Source: Hydractinia symbiolongicarpus (Eukaryota; Cnidaria; Hydrozoa; Anthoathecata; Hydractiniidae). Taken from it: a stretch of 64,000 nucleotides of DNA. The notes below the pieces were generated by a model that saw nothing but the letters and a program-made list of their open reading frames with translations, was not told the DNA's origin and made no database searches. Made by a program: the position numbers and the translations under genes. Position 1 is the first letter of the stretch; each line of letters starts with the position of its first letter. The stretch is taken from contig NC_079883.1 in assembly GCF_029227915.1 (NCBI RefSeq), positions 28,460,001 through 28,524,000 on the forward strand, in the 5' to 3' direction. Shown here one piece after another: positions 23,652 through 35,200 of the stretch.

Positions 23652-25227
23652 TTACTCTTTCTGACGGCTTTGTTTTCCTTTCTTGCCATTGTTGCGCTTT
23701 TTGCCGCCGTCATTATTGCCGTCGTCGCCGCCATCATCATCAGTATCGTCGTCGTCATGGCTGCTTGTTCTTTTCTTGCACCTGCAGGTTTTACAACCAG
23801 ATCTGTCCAACTCATATCCATCTTTACATTGACGGCACCTTTTATCCAGACAACACCAACATGACTCGTCGCCAAGAATTTTTTTATATCCGTACCGACA
23901 ACGTCGCCGACATTGCACGTCACACTTACAAACTGTACATCCGTTAATCTTTTTTACAGGACATCCACGTATGTTGCAATACTGTAGCGACTGACAGTTC
24001 GGGTTTGCTTTGCATCTACAAACCGTACAGCCATTTTCTTCGACTTTTATTGTGCCGTAACGACAATCGGATGGACATTTATTGCGAGATCGGCACGAAG
24101 ATATGCATACGCAACTTTCACATCCCTTCTCATCGATAATCTTAAAGTGTTCTGAACAATTTGCGGGACAGGGTACGTTTTCGCAGTGTGCAGACCTTTC
24201 TATACATTTACAAACTCTACAACCCACATCGTTAACAACTGTTTGCATACCAAAAGCACATAGCGGACACTTTACTGGTCCGCACATTGTTTTTGCTTCT
24301 TCTCTACAGGCGCACACCTTACAGCCGTCTGCTTGTGTCTCCGTGAAGGTTTCTTTAGTGCAATTCGTTGGACACGAAAAAGGTGGGCAGCCGTTGCACG
24401 TGCATTGTAAACAACCATTTGAAGTCGCGGTGTAACCAAAACCACCTCTACACCACGGCGGACAAAATGGTTGCTGACAACAATCACAAGTTTGACAGCC
24501 GAGTGTATCTTTAGCAAAACCGAACGGACATTTTTTAGCACACTTTTTGTCAGGACAGTAAGCTGCTGACGGAAAAACCTAAATTGTAAAGAAGAGATTT
24601 AAATTGACTACTCAAGTGGCAAAGATATGTAAATTTTTTACAAACAGTACAAATGTAAATAAATAAAAAAAAAAGTAAAAAAAATACTTAAAGTGGATAG
24701 CCCAGAAATTCATAAAACCCTATAGTTGTGGATTGTTTCCACTGGGGGCCACTGAAATAAAAAAGAAACAAAAATGATAAACTGTCTCAGCTCAATCAAA
24801 CATATTTTATGATCTGTGAAAATTGAAACAAAAAAGAATTAAAAACAAGTACATTAAAGATGGAAATCTTAAAAGGAAGCAGACTTCCATTCAATTGTTC
24901 ACTTGGTCTGGAAGTTTAACCCACACTTTTGCAGCTATAAACGATAAGGCTTGTTTGCCAAAAAATTCTGTCCTGACCAAGGAAGTGTGAACCTGTTTTA
25001 AGAAGCTCCCTCGGTACAACGAACTCTCGAAATAACAAACTTTTTTTCGGTTCCATTCGCGTTTGTTAAACCGAGAGTCTACTATACTTCTCTGAATTTA
25101 ATTTCCCGATTATCCTGAAAAACGCAAAACCGCGAAACCTTCTTACATAAAGCAACTTTAAGATATACGAGCTCTAGAAGATGTTAGAAAAAGCTACCTG
25201 AACGCATAACAGTAACAACACAATCAT
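23652..25227 (-). CDS. Secreted antistasin-like cysteine-rich protein, two exons
   Basis: Exon 1 is 25198-25227, ten codons (MIVLLLLCVQ) ending at donor GTAGCT. Exon 2 is 23652-24578, starting after acceptor AG in phase 0. The 318-residue product starts with a signal peptide whose end, 'VFPSAA', is encoded by exon 2. The mature part has about eight or nine tandem cysteine modules recognised by 'GC-x2-C-x-C' (for example GCQTCDC, GCKVCAC, GCRVCKC, GCTVCRC), as in antistasin-type serine protease inhibitors, known in leeches and as multi-domain proteins in Hydra. Residues from about 282 to the end form an Asp/Asn/Gly/Lys tail. Protease inhibition is inferred from the family; inhibitory loops cannot be judged by eye. 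The gene converges on TADA2B. Confidence 0.88.
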
Positions 25228-25377
25228 TTTTGCTTAACGAACAGATTGGTATAAACATTTCTAAAAGCTGTGAACTAAAACACAAACGGATGAACCTTAT
25301 CGATAATAAAACGACTAAATTCTCAATGATAAACAGTTAAAATCAACCTTTTCCCCAGGTCTCATCGGTGCTGCGCA

Positions 25378-25417
25378 TATAAAAAGCTTTGACAATATAC
25401 GGCAGATGTATAAAAAG
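25378..25417 (+). promoter_or_regulatory. Two TATAAAAAG boxes, 31 bases apart
   Basis: TATAAAAAG occurs at 25378-25386 and 25409-25417 on the plus strand. They could serve a plus-strand transcript that includes the signal-peptide exon at 26502. They lie about 150 bases upstream of the antistasin-like start codon, so the promoter region may be divergent. Confidence 0.4.
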
Positions 25418-26501
25418 AGACATGGGATCGAAGTTCAGTTAAACTGTTTGCAGTACGACTTATGCTTTAAACAATTTAAATTCTTGAATTTAAAATAGTA
25501 CTTTATTGACAGAGGATTGGGAGCTAAGTTGTCCAGGAGAAACAACACACCGGGAAAATTATTGATTTTAGTAAGTTTTTAATACTACTGATGTGATTTC
25601 ATTTCTTTGACATCGCCATATGGATTTCTACTGAGACGAATTAATCTTTTGAAACGAACAGTTCGTCCGAAGAATTATTCTTTCCGGCAGTGTAAATACA
25701 GTACAAAGTCACCAATCCTTTTTCGCATCTTAATCGGGACGGTATTAAATTTCTTCAGTTTAAACAATCGATGACATTTTAGATTGTAAAATAACATCCT
25801 TGCTATGGATGTTTTGTTATCGTTTTTATTGATTATGCTTCTAAATTATCACAGAAATTTTTTGCTTGTAGACGTGGAACGATAAATAACCGATCTTATC
25901 TACCATGCCATATCTGTCACAAGGTGAAAAACTGATGATTGAAGTTTTCTGTCAAAATATCGACTTATTATTACGACTTGTGCTGCCAAACTAATCATCC
26001 CTGGTGGTTTTTTGATTAGTGCAGATATTCCACCTTAGGAAAAGAAGATTTGACATCAACTAAATTGTGCAATTGGGAGACTTTCAGCGTGAATTGAAAG
26101 TTGCTAAAATTAGCGTGAATTTATTTTAGCGAATGAACGTTGGCAATTAAGTCAAATTTAGTAGTGAAAAAAACCCCAAAACTCAAGACCTACACGTCAT
26201 CATCGATTATGTTCTGAAAGCATTGCACTTAAAATTGACCAAAAACATTTCTAAAGTTGTTTTTAATTTAAGAATTTATAAATTTATTTTTGACTAGGAT
26301 TTTATTTCTCAAATGATCAAATATTTTAAATAAATCTTAGCTGATAACAATGAGTATGCCGTTTTAGGCTATTTTAGAGGTTCGGCGTCGCGTAGCGCCA
26401 GCGGGAATTAAAAAAAAGATTTTTAAAAATAAATAATCTAATCCAGGAATCTAACGAGGCACAAAATTAACGATCATTGTATCAACACCGACTTACAAAA
26501 C

Positions 26502-26565
26502 ATGATCAACATGTTTATTTTTACTTTGAGAATGGGATCATTCCTTGTAGCATTACTCACAAAAG
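26502..26565 (+). CDS. Orphan exon encoding a hydrophobic signal-like N-terminus
   Basis: ATG at 26502 opens 21 codons with a hydrophobic core ('MFIFTLRMGSFLVALLT') and ends at a strong donor AAAAG|GTGAGT in phase 1. This looks like the first coding exon of a secreted protein. No convincing continuation was found before 27673: the next acceptor with coding behind it (26815) leads to a stop after about 14 codons. The real gene may be very short, decayed or spliced differently. Confidence 0.3.
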
Positions 26566-27259
26566 GTGAGTGAATCGTATCGACGATACTCTTTTTTTGC
26601 GACAAAGAAGAATGTGCGTGAGCTTTGTACTGGGATTCCTAAAAAAATATTTATTTACGTTACACTTTAATAAAGCACATTTAATTAAAGCGAATTTTCA
26701 AAATTCAAGGTATGGCTTAGATTGATCATTAAAAATCTAACATTCCGACTATTTCCTGATATTTTGTCAATATTTTTAAAATTCCTGACATTTTGCATTT
26801 ACGACTGGCAGATGAAAAACGAGTTTTACAGCAACGAAAAACGTCCTTATCCTAATTGTCCTGGGAACGAAGTTCCTAATCATAAAATTTAAAAAGAGGC
26901 TGTGGACCATATCGTTGTTCCTTACAATGCTTGTGTAAGCTATATAAATTTTCCAGGGTCCTAACAACAATTATATTTCATTCTAACTTCATAATGGCGA
27001 CAGAGAAAAAACAACTTCGATGGTGACTAAACAATTTTTTTATTTATTTGTTTATTTATTTTCATAAAATGTCAAACCAAGTTTTCCTATAATACAAAAA
27101 GATTTTTAATATGCGCGCCTCATTTAATCTAACAGTGTTGCCTTTGCACGAGACTTTTGCGCATGAAATTCATAAAAACTCTCTAAGATTCTATCTAAGA
27201 ACTTTTAAAATTTATTTATTTTATTTATTTTAGAGTAAGCTTAGTATGCGCTTTTTTTA

Positions 27260-27348
27260 TAAGAATACCAAAATTCTAACCAGATTTCTCTATTGTTCTA
27301 AACAATAGATCTATTGTTTTAACCTGAAGTTTCAGCTTGGTATTCTTA
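27260..27348. repeat. 89-bp inverted-repeat element (MITE-like)
   Basis: TAAGAATACCAA (27260-27271) and TTGGTATTCTTA (27337-27348) are perfect 12-bp inverted ends. The centre has a second palindrome, CTATTGTT/AACAATAG. Confidence 0.6.
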
Positions 27349-27420
27349 ACGTTTACATGCGAGAATGAACTGTAAAATACGCACAGATAAAGAGTGAACT
27401 CTGAAATAAGAATAGAAGAA

Positions 27421-27491
27421 GTTACACCGTGATGAAAGTAAAGCGTCAGGCTAATCCAAGTTCATCTTCTGCCAATAAAACACGGTGTAAC
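27421..27491. repeat. 71-bp element with 11-bp inverted ends
   Basis: GTTACACCGTG (27421-27431) and CACGGTGTAAC (27481-27491) are perfect inverted repeats. It is too small to code and looks like a miniature transposon. Confidence 0.55.
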
Positions 27492-27672
27492 AAAATATTT
27501 TCCTAACCTATTAACATGGTACCGAAAAATTTATACTATATAAATTTAAATAGTCGCTAAATATAAGAGTTTCATAACAACGCAATTCTATTTCTTCCGA
27601 CAACGTCATGATTGACTGCTGAGTCAGCTCGAACTACACGTCGGTGTTAAAGCCTGTTCCGCTTACCAGCTT

Positions 27673-30600
27673 TTAATTCAAATGGAAACCCTTCTCCTTG
27701 GTGGCGGCGAGTAGTTTTTCACGCAACACTTCTTCTGATGAGTACTCGGGTAGTTTCAAGTAATGGACACATGTGTTGACTGATGGGAAGCTACCATCTC
27801 CTTCATCTTCTTTTTTAACAACCGTTAACCGAGGATGAAGGTTGGCGATACCACCAGGTGGGAGAGATGAGCAACCAGTAGCAAATTGTAAGAAGGCCTG
27901 CAAAATCAAACATAACACATGGTCATTAAAAACGTCAAGAAACCTTAACCCTCTTCTTATTGGTGGAGGGGGGTGGGCACAACGTCCCCTGCCAGTTTTT
28001 TGGCTATAACTTTTGATGAATTCAATCAATTGGTCTAAATGTTTTCACTTTTCCTAAAATTTATTTATTAAAAAAAATTTTGGTCCCAAGACTAAATTCT
28101 TGACATAACAAGATCAAAATTTTTTACCAATGTCAAATTTCCATCAGATATATGAGTATTAGATATCGTTGGATTGCAAATCATTTGGAGATTACAATTA
28201 CGACATTTAATATAGATCCTTACTTTTCGTTCGCTACCATTCATGGCTACCAGCACTTTCAACAATCTTAAAAACCCAGGGCTGTCTTTATGATACCCAT
28301 ATTTAGGTTCTGTATACAACAAGAGTTCATCATATGTCCACTTTGGTACTTGCTCGCCACATAACATGAGTTGAATTTCACGTGGTTTGAAAGCATGAAG
28401 TTTTTCCATTGGAAAGACACGATTAAAACCAGCTGAAAATCAGAAAAAAAAACAAAATTTTTAAGTCAATATCGTCTCAGCGTATCAAACAACAAACTTA
28501 GGTCCAACTGGGTGCCTTCTTTTGTTGATATCAAAAATTTAAAGCGATCCAATTATGAATTCATAACGGCGGCCGATACATTACACTATTGACATTTTTG
28601 TACCTAATTTCGACAAAAACTTTGTAAGCATATACTTCAAAACTTAAGCTTGTTAAAAAACACTTCAGTCTAAGAGCGTAGACGTTTTAGTGAAAAAAAA
28701 GTGGAAAACAAATTAAAAAAATATGTTCTTTAAAACAAATCGATTAATATTTCTGAAATGCGTAAGTAGTTTTGCAAAAGGGATAGGGTCAAGATTGATT
28801 CGGTTTACCTCTAAAAGCTTCCAGTTGTCGTGCCACACCCTTATGCATAGTGAAATCTGTCAACAGTTGAATGTATTCTTCTGCATTTTCTCCAGCCAAC
28901 ATCTAAAATGAAACCAACAGGTATAAGGTGCAACACTCGCACGAAAATAACATCATCCATAAAATATTTCGCACCCTAATCAAGACAACTCTTTGTACAG
29001 AACAAACGTGTTTCCTCTTGTTTTTCAGAACAAACGTGTTTTCTCTTGTTTTTTTTAAGAAAACAGTTTAGAAGAAATCAGAAATTTAACTTTCTAAAAA
29101 GAAACGCTTAGTACCGGATTTTATAACGTACACAGCTCATCACTTTTTTGTGCAAGAAAAAATGTCAACATGCAAAATTTAACTCTGTTCATGATGGGAG
29201 GGGAGAGTGGAGGCGAAAATTGTTAGAAAACTTTCAAGAAGGTTGTATGCAACGCTCATTCGCATTTTTTTGAATTTCGGGACATATTAATGTTTTTTTT
29301 CATTGAAGTTAATATTACGGGTTCGTACAATTTACACCCCTTGCTACAAACCCCCATTAACGCTCTCGAATTAATGTATTCCTGAAGTTACGCCCTTACA
29401 CTTATTAACAAGTCATATCAACTTTTCGGGGGAAGTATGGTTGCAAATTCCATCGCACCATGCCTCATGGTTGCAAAGCTAGGTGTAGTGGCGTGCACCT
29501 GTAATCTGGCTACTCAGAAGCTCCGGAAGTGGTTGCGAAGGGTAGTACCTTAACTATAACATCTCAAAGCATCCTGACTGTTGTATCCGTGTGTCACAAG
29601 CGTGATAAGGGTTACAATCTCTTTTCACATACTGATAACCCGAAGAAAAGCAGAGGAAGAACGGTCATCGTGACTACGGACCTGCGGGTAGTATTGGCAA
29701 AAACCATTCCGGTCCAATGATCGATGTGGAACAGGTGCACTTTTACAGGTACACTTTTCTGTCTTTAATTGGCGCCTCAATAAGTTAATGGATTATCGCG
29801 AAATAGACACGTCATTTAAAGTATCAAAATAATACATAATTTAGATATTTTTAAGCAGATATTGCCAAAAATATATCTGAAACAGTATATCTTCGAAAAA
29901 TTAAAATTTAAAAAAAGAAATGGTGACGCCAGCATATTGCAGGCAGTCATTATTTAAGGGATGATTTTTAATTGTCATGTGACAAACTTTAGTCGTACCA
30001 AGTTTTTAAGACAAACAACTAACGAATAAAAAAATGTTAACTTAATTACCTCTTCACCGCCATTCGGCTTCAACTCAACAGAATCAAACCCAAACACATT
30101 CGACGACGGTACATACTGGAATGTAAGACTAAAAAGGAAAAAAAATTCCATTAAACACAATTACAAAAACAAAACAAAACTGTGCACGTGACAACGCGTT
30201 TTCTTAACTTTTATCGTAGATGGTATTTGTAAAAATTGACCCGGTAGGCATTTTAAAATCCATGGTCAAACTCACCCTAAATCTTCTAACTTGCATGTGT
30301 GGCCATGTTCGGTGAGAAACAACAGCTCATTAAGTTTCTTCTCACGCTGGTCATCACTTAACGTGTCATCACACAGCACTGCTTGCCTCTCTTCAACATA
30401 CTTTTTAAGTTGTTTCAAAAATTTCGCTTTATTCGGATGTATTAACTCAAAGTCACAATCCGTTAAAACTTCACTAAAATAATGCGAGTCCAATTTCTCG
30501 ACAGACGCCGTCATTGACGCATCAAATACATCGTCAACGGATTCGTCGTCGGAACAATGAGTGTCTGCTGTTAGTTCTGACGTGTGTGATAAAGTTCTCG

Positions 30601-32219
30601 AAAGCTTGGCGTATTTACCCTTGCCAGCGCATAGCATTTTAAAAAAAGGTTCCGATAAAGGAATGTCCACCAAACGGCTGTCTTGTAAACATTTCGCCAA
30701 AAATATACCCAAAAATGAAAATAATCGACAAATTTCATCGAGATTGCTGTTATCACTTGAAAAGGGGGCTGGAAACAAGCCATTTGGATGCCGGCTATAC
30801 TTCATCAACGATTTTTCATCCTACACAGCAACAACAACAACAAAAAACTGTCAACATTTTATCTTCATAACGCTATAGCTGAATAATTAACTCTCAACCA
30901 ATCATAGGTTGACAAGGCCAAGACGCAAAGATTTACTCCAAATAGCGAATGTATGAATTAGCAGATGTACAGCTACATAAATATATAAAACAGTATCCAG
31001 TAAGCTCACTTTTTGTCACTATAACTTGTAGCTATTGCAAGCATTGCATTCCCGTTTTAATTATAATCACTAACTTACGTCTGATGTAATTTCATCAATG
31101 GAAACCCAAAGGTTTAAATCATTTCGTTGTATAGCCATCGATATCAATGCGTAAAACTCCAAACTTGGACCTAAACCGGTTCCTTCTTCATCTTTAAACT
31201 CGATCTAGAAGGATCAAGTAAAAAATGATTGAACAGGAAATAACATGGAGGAGTTGTTCTTTGGTCATAAGCAGGTCAAAATGTTTTTTTGTGATTTCAC
31301 ACTGACACATTTAAAAATTGCATTTAAATCACCAGTCACACAAAACTCTCTAATTTTCTTACAGATTCAAAAGTCAAGGAAAACATGCCGATTTAGTTTA
31401 AAGACAGACAGCGCTAAAGTATTCCTAAAAAAAGGATTCGCTGATATTCTTAAAACTAGTACTGTTCATCAAAAGTAAAATTGACTCTATTTAGGTATCC
31501 TGTTATTTGTAGAAACAAAAAAACAAAGAACGCAATCACCTACCTCAAGAACAGCTTTTCTTTCTGCATGAAAATCCATCAATTGTATGGCTGTTTCAAG
31601 CAACTAAAAGGAAGGTTAGATTACACGTTCTTATCCTATTTAGAAAGTAAAAAAAACTTATGGATATGAAGAGCAGCAATAGACAGAAGCAATAAGAAAA
31701 AAAAATTCAACACGTGCTAATTTGAGAGTGAGCAGACTGTTTTATTTTTCTTAGTACCTAACGTAAAACACTATCTATTTCATAAAACAATGAAATACAC
31801 TCCTTCTCAGTAATTTTTAAACAAAAAGATTAATCATACCTCCTCCCCACGTGGTACAGTCACTCTCTCGTGTTTCAATCTTCCAATTCGAAATTCTTGT
31901 GTTTCCAATCGTCTCGTTGGATGACCTCTAGTACGTTCCAGTGCAGCGTCTTGCATGCTCTGCAGACATACTATCGATCTGAAAAAAATACATATCCTCA
32001 GAAATACAAAAAATATTTATTGTTCATTTTTCAGATTGATATATTTTCGGGGAAAACATGACAAAAACACCCAAGCAGACAATTTATTTACCTCGAACAT
32101 CCAAAAGCAGTCGCTCTAAAAAACATCTGTCGTGTTTCGAACGGAAACAACGTGGGATAATTAATGACGAGATATTCACACCACAAAGGTAACGAACCTG
32201 AAGCCAAGGATAGCGGATC
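27673..32219 (-). CDS. HECTD1: HECTD1 block 7: HECT catalytic domain
   Basis: Exons 32092-32219, 31840-31978, 31544-31603, 31079-31204, 30276-30820, 30050-30128, 28809-28902, 28224-28432 and 27673-27897. The N-lobe has '[15 protein letters not shown]' and '[19 protein letters not shown]'. The C-lobe has the catalytic cysteine in '[12 protein letters not shown]', followed by '[15 protein letters not shown]'. All residues expected of an active HECT ligase are visible. Confidence 0.94.
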
Positions 32220-35200
32220 CTAAAACAATAACATGATATAGCGAATTTACTACTAGAAGATGTAAAGGAGAAAGTTCCACTTCAATCTTTCAGCACGGAT
32301 TAAAATGATAAAAAATTGCGCAATATTTAGGAGGGATTCCTTTTAAAACCCCTGCGGTGTCCAACAACGTAATTTTATAATTTTGACCAATGAATTTGCT
32401 TGAATCGCCGCCATTTCGAGTTTGTGTTTTCGCGCATTTCTGTTTTCAGTGGAGATTGCTTCACTCGAACGCACAATCGCGCAACGTTAAGTACGTCGTG
32501 CTTTGCGATCACCTTAATAAATCGTAGTAGTATGGTCTGGGAACTTTAAGTTCAGTTGCTAAATAAAATAGCCTTGTGCAAAAACAAGAGATTGACATTG
32601 AATAAAAGTAATTCCACGTTTTATGGAACCTGATAAAATACATTTACAAATTCACTGATTATTTAAAAAATGATGTCAAATATTTCTAGGCATTTACATA
32701 TTTTTTCTTTTTAATTCAAAAAGAACTTAATATTAAGAGCGATAAAAAAAGAGCCCTTTAATCTGCCTGTACTGTGACTGATCTACACAACTACCAAGCT
32801 CCAAAATCTATAAATTTATGACATGGAATAACATTCTTTTAACTAAAAATACGGCTGACAAGAAGATGTTCTCACTTGTATTTGTTGTGCTAACTTTGTT
32901 GTCAACTTCTTTGAGAGAAATTCTTCAGCAGGAACATCAAATAAATACTCTCCTACAATACAAGCATGAACGTACACAAATACTACACAAAAACTTCATC
33001 AAATTTACGAGAACCGAAAAATTACAGAGGCAGAAGATAGTTGGTAGAGATCTAAATTATAAAGACAAAAATAGTTGTAGCTTAAATGTTGTTTATTTCT
33101 ATACAGTTGGACTGTATAGAAATTGGATGGAATGAAACTGAAACAACACACCAATGAAGTTCCAATTGAGACTGGAAAGAAACCAAGTTAGTGTCAAATG
33201 ATTTTCTTGCTTTTTTTCAGGGCTCACAAACAAATCTAACAGACAGCAAGCAAATTCAGTCAAGATAGCTACCTGATAAGCTCACAGTTTCACTGATATC
33301 TTCAGCCAATTGGTAGAGCGATTTGATCACCTCTAACACCTGTTGTATTGCAGAAATATCTTCAAGTGATTTCTGAACAGGTTCCTCGATTTGAAGAACT
33401 TTTTCTTTACTCTCAGGCTTCGATGCTTCCAATAACTTTTGCTTCGCAAATTCCTGTAAATAATAGGGGAATAAAATACTGAACAGTTCGACTTAGGTGC
33501 GATAAATTCAAGGTAAAACAATCTGAAAACCAATTACAAATAAGTAAATAAAAATAGTCGAAAATAGGAAATTGCTTTTTATGGTATGAATTAAATTTGG
33601 CGATGAAAGTAAAAAACAAAATTGATTTAAGTTTAATTTGGTAAACCAAAATCGTCAATATTCTGCATGCTAAAATTCTTACTCATATAGAGCCTATATA
33701 AATAAAAAATACACGCAAAAAATATAAAAACAACAACAAAACAAAGTCATTTAAAGCCTAGAGTCTTTTTACTGGTCAATGAATGCTACTTCGTGTAAAC
33801 AAGAGAAAAGCCAACAATCATCTGACATAAAAGTTCTCTCGTTTTCTATCTAACTCGACATCTTTTAAGTTAGGCGTATTTCTGATGGTTTATAATAAAA
33901 CAGTAATAGAATTAACTCCAAGATTGAACAAGAAACCGGAACTGTTACAAAGCAGTAGTTAGTTACGTTATGATAAACCACGATCGCTGCCTAATAACAG
34001 CGCAGCCTGGATAGAATGAAAACATTTTGTATTTGGAAACATTGAAAAACTCAAAATAGGTAAAAAAATAAAAACTTCGAAGAAATATAACCTTGTAAGC
34101 TGCTGTTAACGTTGAGCAGTTTCTTTGCTTTCGGCATAATTTCGTGGTGCCTGTTAATTTCCATTTCTTCAGGAACTCTGCATCACAGCTTTGTTGCAAG
34201 TAGTTGATTACATCTGATTTGGGTAATTGAAGTGAACCAAGATGTTCTTTCACATAATCTATACGCCACTTGATCTAATGAAAAGAAAGAAGTATGACTA
34301 TACAAGAAGAAAAAATATTATTCATTCATCTGTATAAGCATCAAAATACTTAAAATGTCCAGTAAGGGAACGAAGCGGGCGACCACGTGTCTTTAAACGT
34401 GATGAAATGTTCAGGTGTTTTCTAATGTTTTCACTTTGAAGAAAAAAGGAAATTGGAGATTTTGCAGGGCAAAAAGGTTATTTGAAACAAAGCAATGTGA
34501 AACGTAGAACGAATGACCTTACTTCTTCTAAATTATTAAACGATTTTAATTGGCCTCAAATAAGGGCTGAACCATAACATTAACTTCAAATGGTAACCGT
34601 CTTTTCCTGCACTTATAGAAAGGGACCGCAACATATACAGTGTGCTCGACTTTAGTAACTTCATGAAAGTCGATTGAGGAGAGAGAAGTTTTTCTTTACA
34701 TTGCAGTAGAATATATTGTGACAGTGGGTGAGAAGTTGTGAAGTATCTAAACATTCAAATAACTTACCACATCAGTTTCTTGTGGTGTGTTCACCGCATC
34801 GTCAGCACCGCTTTCGTTTCGTGATTTGTAAACAATTCTAAAGAAATCAAAATACAATGACTACGAACAAATTAAACAAATTAGACAAATTAAAGTTCAA
34901 AAGTGAAACCAGACATACGTAAAGTTGGGTTCCCAAACTCTCCTCAAGCGATCGTTTTTGTTCGGTCCAGTCGCTCCATGGAGAACTAGCGATTGCACAT
35001 ATGAGAAGACAGTAGCATGTGGATTGTCCAGAGGTACCTCTACTTCCTTGCCTCCCATAGAAGGGGATCCACGTAGATAAAGCATCATATTGGAAGATAC
35101 AGAATTCGAATGGATAGTCTGAAGTGCATCTACATATCAACAAGACAGAGATACATCCAACTACAACTGCATCGAATCACTTCAATTTACTGGAGCTTAG

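Larger units (their letters stand above)
25420..27672. other. Intergenic region between antistasin-like gene and HECTD1
   Basis: Besides the orphan exon and two small inverted-repeat elements, it holds T-rich simple DNA near 27035-27065 and 27210-27235. No conserved coding segment was seen on either strand. Confidence 0.45.

Noticed and set aside
23591-23947. Plus-strand ORFs over the antistasin-like gene
   Set aside because: Antisense shadows of the Asp-rich tail and cysteine modules.
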